Origin: Streptomyces sp. GS7 | GTDB taxonomy: Bacteria; Actinomycetota; Actinomycetes; Streptomycetales; Streptomycetaceae | DNA length: 64,000 bases | NCBI RefSeq assembly: GCF_009834125.1 | Contig: NZ_CP047146.1 | Span: 9,003,184-9,067,183 of the forward strand | Reading direction: 5' to 3' | Shown here: in pieces, positions 60,138 to 64,000 of the stretch | How positions within the stretch are numbered: position 1 is the first letter of the stretch | How the letters are laid out: every line of letters begins with the position of its first letter | The notes under the pieces: generated by a model | The model's input: the letters and a program-made list of their open reading frames with translations, nothing else | Told to the model about the DNA's origin: nothing | The model's database searches: none | Translations under genes and position numbers: made by a program

Positions 60138-60863
60138 TCAACGCCGGCGGCCCCTCGCCGCCCGGCTGACACGCGCAGCCTTCGCCCTCTTCGCAGCGAA
60201 GCGCACCCCGCCCGGGCTCTCGCCCACCTCGACCCGCACCACGGTCGACGGCGGATCCACCACGCCCGCGCCCACCTGCACGACCGAGGTCTCGACCACA
60301 CCGAGCTTGCTCAGCGCCGCACGGGCCGCCTTGAGCTCCTCCTCCGCCGTGTCGCCCTTGAGCGCCAGCATCTCGCCGTACGGACGCAGCAGCGGTACAC
60401 CCCAGCCGGCCAGCCGGTCCAGCGGCGCGACCGCCCGCGCAGTCACCACATGCACCTGCGGAAGCTTGCCCATGACCTCTTCAGCCCGGCCCCGGACAAC
60501 CGTGACATGGTCCAGCCCGAGCAGCTCGACCACTTCCTGAAGGAAGTTCGTCCGCCGCAGCAGCGGCTCCAGGAGCGTGATCTTCAGGTCCGGGCGCACC
60601 AGCGCCAGCGGGATACCGGGCAGCCCTGCCCCTGAACCCACATCACAGACCGAGACGCCCTCCGGAACGACCTCGGAGAGCACCGCGCAGTTCAGCAGGT
60701 GCCGCTCCCACAACCTCGGAACCTCGCGTGGACCGATCAGCCCGCGCTTCACACCGGCGTCGGCGAGCAGTTCGCCGTACCGTACGGCCTCGGGAAAGCG
60801 CTCGCCGAATACCTCCTGCGCCGCTTTCGGCGCGGGAGGGAGCTCCGCTGCTGCCTCCGTCAC
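60138..60863 (-). CDS. rsmG: 16S rRNA (guanine527-N7)-methyltransferase RsmG (GidB)
   Basis: 241 residues. The SAM-binding motif is VCDVGSGAGLPGIPLAL (about residues 71-87), followed by LLEPLLRRTNFLQEV, VTARAVAPLDRL and LLRPYGEMLALKG, as in GidB. It methylates G527 of 16S rRNA; loss of it gives low-level streptomycin resistance in other bacteria. GTG 60863 begins VTEAAAELPP; the longer frame to 61013 crosses the jag terminator and is not used. The last 30 residues are basic. Confidence 0.93.
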   Translation of the reverse strand: MTEAAAELPPAPKAAQEVFGERFPEAVRYGELLADAGVKRGLIGPREVPRLWERHLLNCAVLSEVVPEGVSVCDVGSGAGLPGIPLALVRPDLKITLLEPLLRRTNFLQEVVELLGLDHVTVVRGRAEEVMGKLPQVHVVTARAVAPLDRLAGWGVPLLRPYGEMLALKGDTAEEELKAARAALSKLGVVETSVVQVGAGVVDPPSTVVRVEVGESPGGVRFAAKRAKAARVSRAARGRRR

Positions 60864-60943
60864 GGGAACCGCCCTTCCTCTGGACTGCTTTTCCTGCCGG
60901 GGCCCCGGGCTGTTCCCGGGGGTATCACAGAAGGCTGACAACT

Positions 60944-60975
60944 TTTGGCCCCGCCTGCGAGCAGACGGGGCCAAA
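60944..60975. terminator. Hairpin between jag and rsmG
   Basis: A 10-bp stem (60944-60953 with 60966-60975) extended by inner pairing CTGC/GCAG, in the spacer just past the jag stop. Confidence 0.7.
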
Positions 60976-60996
60976 GAAAGACTGAGCGCTGAGCGA

Positions 60997-61503
60997 TCAG
61001 GCCGGGAGGACAACCACGCAGCGCTGCGGCTCCTCGCCCTCGGACTCGCTCTGCAGCCCGGCCGCGGCCACCGCGTCGTGCACGACCTTGCGCTCGAACG
61101 GCGTCATCGGGTCCAGCTTCACCGGCTGCCCGGTGCTCTTGGCCTCCGCCGCCGCATTCGCGCCGATCTTGGTGAGCTCCTCGCGCTTACGCGCCCGGAA
61201 GCCGGCGATGTCCAGCATCAGACGGCTGCGGTCACCGGTCTCGCGGTGCACGGCCAGCCGCGTCAGCTCCTGCAGCGCCTCCAGCACCTCGCCGTCCCGC
61301 CCCACCAGCTTCTGGAGGTCGCGGCTGGTCGAGTCGCTGATGATCGACACCGCGGCGCGGTCGGCCTCGACATCCATGTCGATGTCACCGTCGAGGTCCG
61401 CGATGTCCAGCAGACCTTCCAGGTAGTCGGCCGCGATCTCGCCTTCCTGCTCCAGGCGGGTCAGGGTGTCGGTGCCCTTGGTGGCAGGGGTCGTGTCCGT
61501 CAC
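60997..61503 (-). CDS. jag: Jag (SpoIIIJ-associated) RNA-binding protein, KH-R3H type
   Basis: 168 residues. The KH domain contains SDSTSRDLQKLVGRDGEVLEALQELTRLAVHR, and the R3H domain contains MTPFERKVVHDAVAAAGLQSESEGEEPQR with the R-x3-H. The protein is acidic at its start. It binds RNA and is encoded with yidC in most bacteria; the exact role is unclear. GTG 61503 follows GGAGTCC, 14 bp after the yidC stop. Confidence 0.93.
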   Translation of the reverse strand: MTDTTPATKGTDTLTRLEQEGEIAADYLEGLLDIADLDGDIDMDVEADRAAVSIISDSTSRDLQKLVGRDGEVLEALQELTRLAVHRETGDRSRLMLDIAGFRARKREELTKIGANAAAEAKSTGQPVKLDPMTPFERKVVHDAVAAAGLQSESEGEEPQRCVVVLPA

Positions 61504-61517
61504 GTCAGGACTCCTTC

Positions 61518-62657
61518 TTACTTCTTGGACGGGTGCTTGGGGCGCTGCTGGCCCTTGCGCTGCCCGGACTTGGTGGTACGAGATCCGGAGGCGGAGCCGC
61601 CCTTGTCGGACGTGTCGCCGGTCCCCTCGCTGTCCTGCGCGGACGCCTTCGAGGACCCGGCTGCCGTATCACCCGACGCCGAGCCGGCACGCGTACGGTT
61701 CTGCGCGCCGCCCGTCGGGGCACCCGTACCGGACTGCCGCTTGGCCTTCGTCTGGCGCTTGGGCTGCTGGCGGTTCTGGCGGGCCTCGTCGGCGGCCTTC
61801 TTCGCCTCGATCTCGGCGGGGCTCTCCACGATCTTGCCCTTGGCGCGCAGCCGCTCCTGACGCTCGGTGAACGCCTTGCTGCCCGGGGTGGGGTTGCGGC
61901 GGATGACGAACATCTGCTGGCCCATGGTCCACACGTTGGTGGTCAGCCAGTAGACGAGAACACCGACGGGGAAGTTGATACCGAAGACGGCGAACATGAC
62001 CGGGAAGACGTACATCAGCATCTTCTGCTGCTGCATGAACGGCGTCTTCACCGTGAGGTCGACGTTCTTGGTCATCAGCTGACGCTGGGTGTAGAACTGC
62101 GACGCCGACATCAGGACGATCATGATGATCGTGACGACGCGGACGTCGGTCACCGATGCGCCGAGGCTCTGGATCTTCGCCGCGCTGTCCATGAACTTCG
62201 CCGCGAGCGGGGCACCGAAGATGTGCGCCTTCTGCGCGCTCGCCAGCAGCGACGGGTCGATGAAGCCGACCGTCTTGTTCTGGGCGATGTGGCTGAGGAC
62301 CTGGTACAGCGAGATGAAGAACGGCGACTGGGCCAGAATCGGGAGACAGCTGGAGAGCGGGTTGGTGCCGGTCTCCTTGTAGAGCTTCATCATCTCTTCG
62401 GACTGGCGCTGCTTGTCGCTCTTGTAGCGCTCCTGGATCGCCTTCATCTTCGGCTGGAGCGCCTGCATGTTCCGCGTCGACTTGATCTGCTTCACGAAGA
62501 GCGGGATCAGGCAGACACGGATCAGCACCACCAGCGAAACGATGGACAGACCCCACGCAGCTCCACTGTCCCGGTCGAAGACGAGGCTGTAGAACGAGTG
62601 GAACTGGACGATGATCCAGGAAACTGCGTAATAGAGAGGACCGAGGATCGTGTCCAC
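61518..62657 (-). CDS. yidC: Membrane protein insertase YidC (Oxa1 family)
   Basis: 379 residues with five or six transmembrane helices. The Oxa1 core is seen in [41 protein letters not shown], whose Arg is the hydrophilic-groove residue, and in [23 protein letters not shown]. The last 115 residues are basic and polar, for ribosome contact. It inserts membrane proteins alone or with Sec. ATG 62657 begins [15 protein letters not shown]. Operon with yidD, rnpA and rpmH upstream and jag downstream. Confidence 0.96.
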   Translation of the reverse strand: MDTILGPLYYAVSWIIVQFHSFYSLVFDRDSGAAWGLSIVSLVVLIRVCLIPLFVKQIKSTRNMQALQPKMKAIQERYKSDKQRQSEEMMKLYKETGTNPLSSCLPILAQSPFFISLYQVLSHIAQNKTVGFIDPSLLASAQKAHIFGAPLAAKFMDSAAKIQSLGASVTDVRVVTIIMIVLMSASQFYTQRQLMTKNVDLTVKTPFMQQQKMLMYVFPVMFAVFGINFPVGVLVYWLTTNVWTMGQQMFVIRRNPTPGSKAFTERQERLRAKGKIVESPAEIEAKKAADEARQNRQQPKRQTKAKRQSGTGAPTGGAQNRTRAGSASGDTAAGSSKASAQDSEGTGDTSDKGGSASGSRTTKSGQRKGQQRPKHPSKK

Positions 62658-62660
62658 GAA

Positions 62661-62978
62661 TCAGGCTCCTTGGGCGTTGGGCTGAGTCTCGGGCTGGGCG
62701 ACAGGCTCAGGGACGGTGGGCCCGCCCAGGCGGCTCCTCAGCCGCTGATGCCAAACCGGACGCTTCCGGGGAGGGACGTGGTCGACGCCACCGAGCGACC
62801 ACGGGTTGCACCGCAGGATGCGCCAGGCTGTGAGCGCAGTCCCTTTCACCGCGCCGTGCCGGTCGATGGCCGTATAGCCATAGTGCGAGCACGACGGGTA
62901 GTACTTGCAGACCGGCCCCAGCAGAGGGCTGATGGTCCACTGGTAAATCTTGATCAAAAGCAGCAGCGGGTACTTCAC
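62661..62978 (-). CDS. yidD: Membrane protein insertion efficiency factor YidD
   Basis: 105 residues. The YidD signature is complete: [42 protein letters not shown] then [16 protein letters not shown]. The amphipathic N-terminus lies on the membrane; three Cys are conserved. It assists YidC-dependent insertion. ATG 62978 overlaps the rnpA stop. Confidence 0.96.
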   Translation of the reverse strand: MKYPLLLLIKIYQWTISPLLGPVCKYYPSCSHYGYTAIDRHGAVKGTALTAWRILRCNPWSLGGVDHVPPRKRPVWHQRLRSRLGGPTVPEPVAQPETQPNAQGA

Positions 62979-63433
62979 TGTGCGCTCCCTCCCGGGTCCC
63001 GTCCGGGGTTCCGGGGGCCCGCGGCGGAGCCGCCGTCGGTCACAGCCCCTGGGGGATTGCAGCCTTTCGACACCTCACCCAGCAGCCGCGCGAGCGCGGC
63101 GTCCAGGTCGCGGGCCAGCTGGTCGTGATCTGCGTCACCCGCGCCGGGCAGGGCCCGTACGACAACCAGGCTACCGGCGGGCAGCCGGTCCAGCCGATCG
63201 CGCATGAGGTGGCGAAGCCTCCGCTTGACCTTGTTGCGAACGACGGCGATGCCAACAGCCTTGCTGACGACGAAACCCGCACGCGCCGGGGGAACACATT
63301 CCCCCGCTGCGTGCGGGTCCGTTGCACCGCTACGAAAATGAACGACAAGGAGCGGGCGCCCGGCCCTGCGTCCCCGGCGTACCGCGGTCGCAAAGTCCTC
63401 GCGCCGCCTCAGCCGATGTTCGGTAGGCAGCAC
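62975..63433 (-). CDS. rnpA: Ribonuclease P protein component
   Basis: 152 residues. Core motifs [42 protein letters not shown] and the RNR-type basic patch are present. About 30 extra C-terminal residues ([19 protein letters not shown]) extend past the usual length of near 120. It binds the RNase P RNA to mature tRNA 5' ends. GTG 63433. 24 bp after rpmH. Confidence 0.94.
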   Translation of the reverse strand: MLPTEHRLRRREDFATAVRRGRRAGRPLLVVHFRSGATDPHAAGECVPPARAGFVVSKAVGIAVVRNKVKRRLRHLMRDRLDRLPAGSLVVVRALPGAGDADHDQLARDLDAALARLLGEVSKGCNPPGAVTDGGSAAGPRNPGRDPGGSAQ

Positions 63434-63457
63434 GTCATGGACCTAGGTTCAGGCTGC

Positions 63458-63595
63458 TCAGGCCGACAGGCGGGCGCGACCCTTGCCACGGCGGGACGCG
63501 AGGATCGCGCGGCCGGCACGGGTCCGCATGCGCAGACGGAAGCCGTGGGTCTTCGCACGACGGCGGTTGTTCGGCTGGAAGGTGCGCTTGCTCAC
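63458..63595 (-). CDS. rpmH: 50S ribosomal protein L34
   Basis: 45 residues from GTG 63595: begins [19 protein letters not shown] and ends KGRARLSA. This is the whole L34 and includes the [17 protein letters not shown] core. Placed in the standard rpmH-rnpA order next to dnaA. Too short for most gene finders but certain from its sequence. Confidence 0.97.
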   Translation of the reverse strand: MSKRTFQPNNRRRAKTHGFRLRMRTRAGRAILASRRGKGRARLSA

Positions 63596-63970
63596 TCGGG
63601 GGCTCCAGGAATCCTTGTTGTCTCTACGAGACAGATGTGGGGCGTCGACTGGCTGTCACCGTGCGCCCACGAGTAGCTCGCAACGCCTGAGTGCACCGCT
63701 ACACGATCACTATGAGCGCGATCTTTGCCCATCGGAGGCAGGCGGCAGCAGCCATCGACAACTCGACCTGGTCACGGTACGCGCGGCTACGCCATCCGGT
63801 CAAACCGGCTCTATGGCAGCGCGGACGCCCCTCGCCAGGACACACTATGCACAGCCTGTGGACAACAACTTGAATCCCCAGGCCCGCCCTGACTACCGTG
63901 ACTGAACTCCGATTCCTTCCCGCCCGTCCTGAGAATCACACATTCGTGGGACTGTGAGAGAGCGTGCCCT
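63596..63970. promoter_or_regulatory. rpmH-dnaA divergent promoter region
   Basis: 375 bp. It contains one good DnaA box, TTGTCCACA on the minus strand (TGTGGACAA at 63857-63865), expected for autoregulation of dnaA, and an AT-rich part near 63760 and 63820. It drives rpmH to the left and dnaA to the right. No gene is seen. Confidence 0.75.
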
Positions 63971-64000
63971 GTGGCTGATGTACCTGCCGATCTCGCCGCA
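63971..64000 (+). CDS. dnaA: Chromosomal replication initiator DnaA (first codons only)
   Basis: Ten codons before the right edge, GTG 63971, read VADVPADLAA, matching the N-terminus of streptomycete DnaA (MADVPADLAAVW...). The position, divergent from rpmH-rnpA-yidD-yidC, is the standard one. The rest lies outside the window, as does oriC, expected between dnaA and dnaN. Confidence 0.88.
   Translation, partial: MADVPADLAA

Overview
The window is high-GC DNA from a Streptomyces-type actinomycete, from the part of the chromosome next to the replication origin. The evidence is the conserved run parB-parA-rsmG-jag-yidC-yidD-rnpA-rpmH followed by the first codons of dnaA at the right edge, 19 perfect copies of the parS palindrome GTTTCACGTGAAAC, and the rpsF-ssb-rpsR-rplI, dnaB, ino1, cca, murJ, sigM and trxBA blocks usual in this neighbourhood. 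oriC itself should lie just beyond the right edge, past dnaA.

Layout. 1-18.5 kb is mixed chromosomal housekeeping and regulation: a DUF5326-like fragment, a cupin, a holin-like membrane protein, a low-molecular-weight phosphatase overlapping a cystathionine gamma-lyase, LysR and NUDIX genes, a PNPOx-like protein downstream of a large globin-reductase fusion, a HAD phosphatase, a divergent MFS/MarR pair, a GNAT, a TetR protein with a C-terminal Cys4 motif, a class V aminotransferase, a serine hydrolase with an EPK minisatellite, a tetratricopeptide-like protein and an unusual MerR-sliding-clamp fusion. 18.97-26.58 kb is a decayed Tn7-like transposon (tnsA, tniA, tniB, tniQ plus a VanX-like peptidase), ending 8 bp from the dnaB stop codon. 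tnsA carries a nonsense codon, tniA a 1-nt frameshift and tniB a 5-bp duplication with an altered Walker A; tniQ is open.

26.6-33.6 kb carries dnaB, interrupted by a class 3-type intein, then a MATE exporter, a secreted serine protease and the rpsF-ssb-rpsR-rplI operon. 33.8-46.8 kb holds envelope and metabolic genes: a FemX/Alr-like pair, a GT87-like glycosyltransferase, a class A PBP, PadR-ino1, an MFS protein, a repeat-rich membrane protein and cca. 46.9-56.7 kb is a cell-envelope and redox block: a DUF6049 protein, MurJ, a pseudokinase, SigM with its anti-sigma factor, and TrxB-TrxA with a sigma-R-type promoter. 56.7-64.0 kb is the partition and origin-proximal block.

How it fits together. 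Much of the right half serves replication and segregation (dnaB, ssb, parAB, parS, DnaA boxes) and envelope assembly (PBP, MurJ and its pseudokinase neighbour, FemX, YidC). The most unusual items are the dead Tn7-like element abutting dnaB, the DnaB intein with a lost endonuclease aspartate, the MerR-beta-clamp fusion with a leaderless-type MerR promoter, and parS sites that are written into proteins as VSRET or built into large hairpins. No tRNA, rRNA or CRISPR array was recognised by eye.
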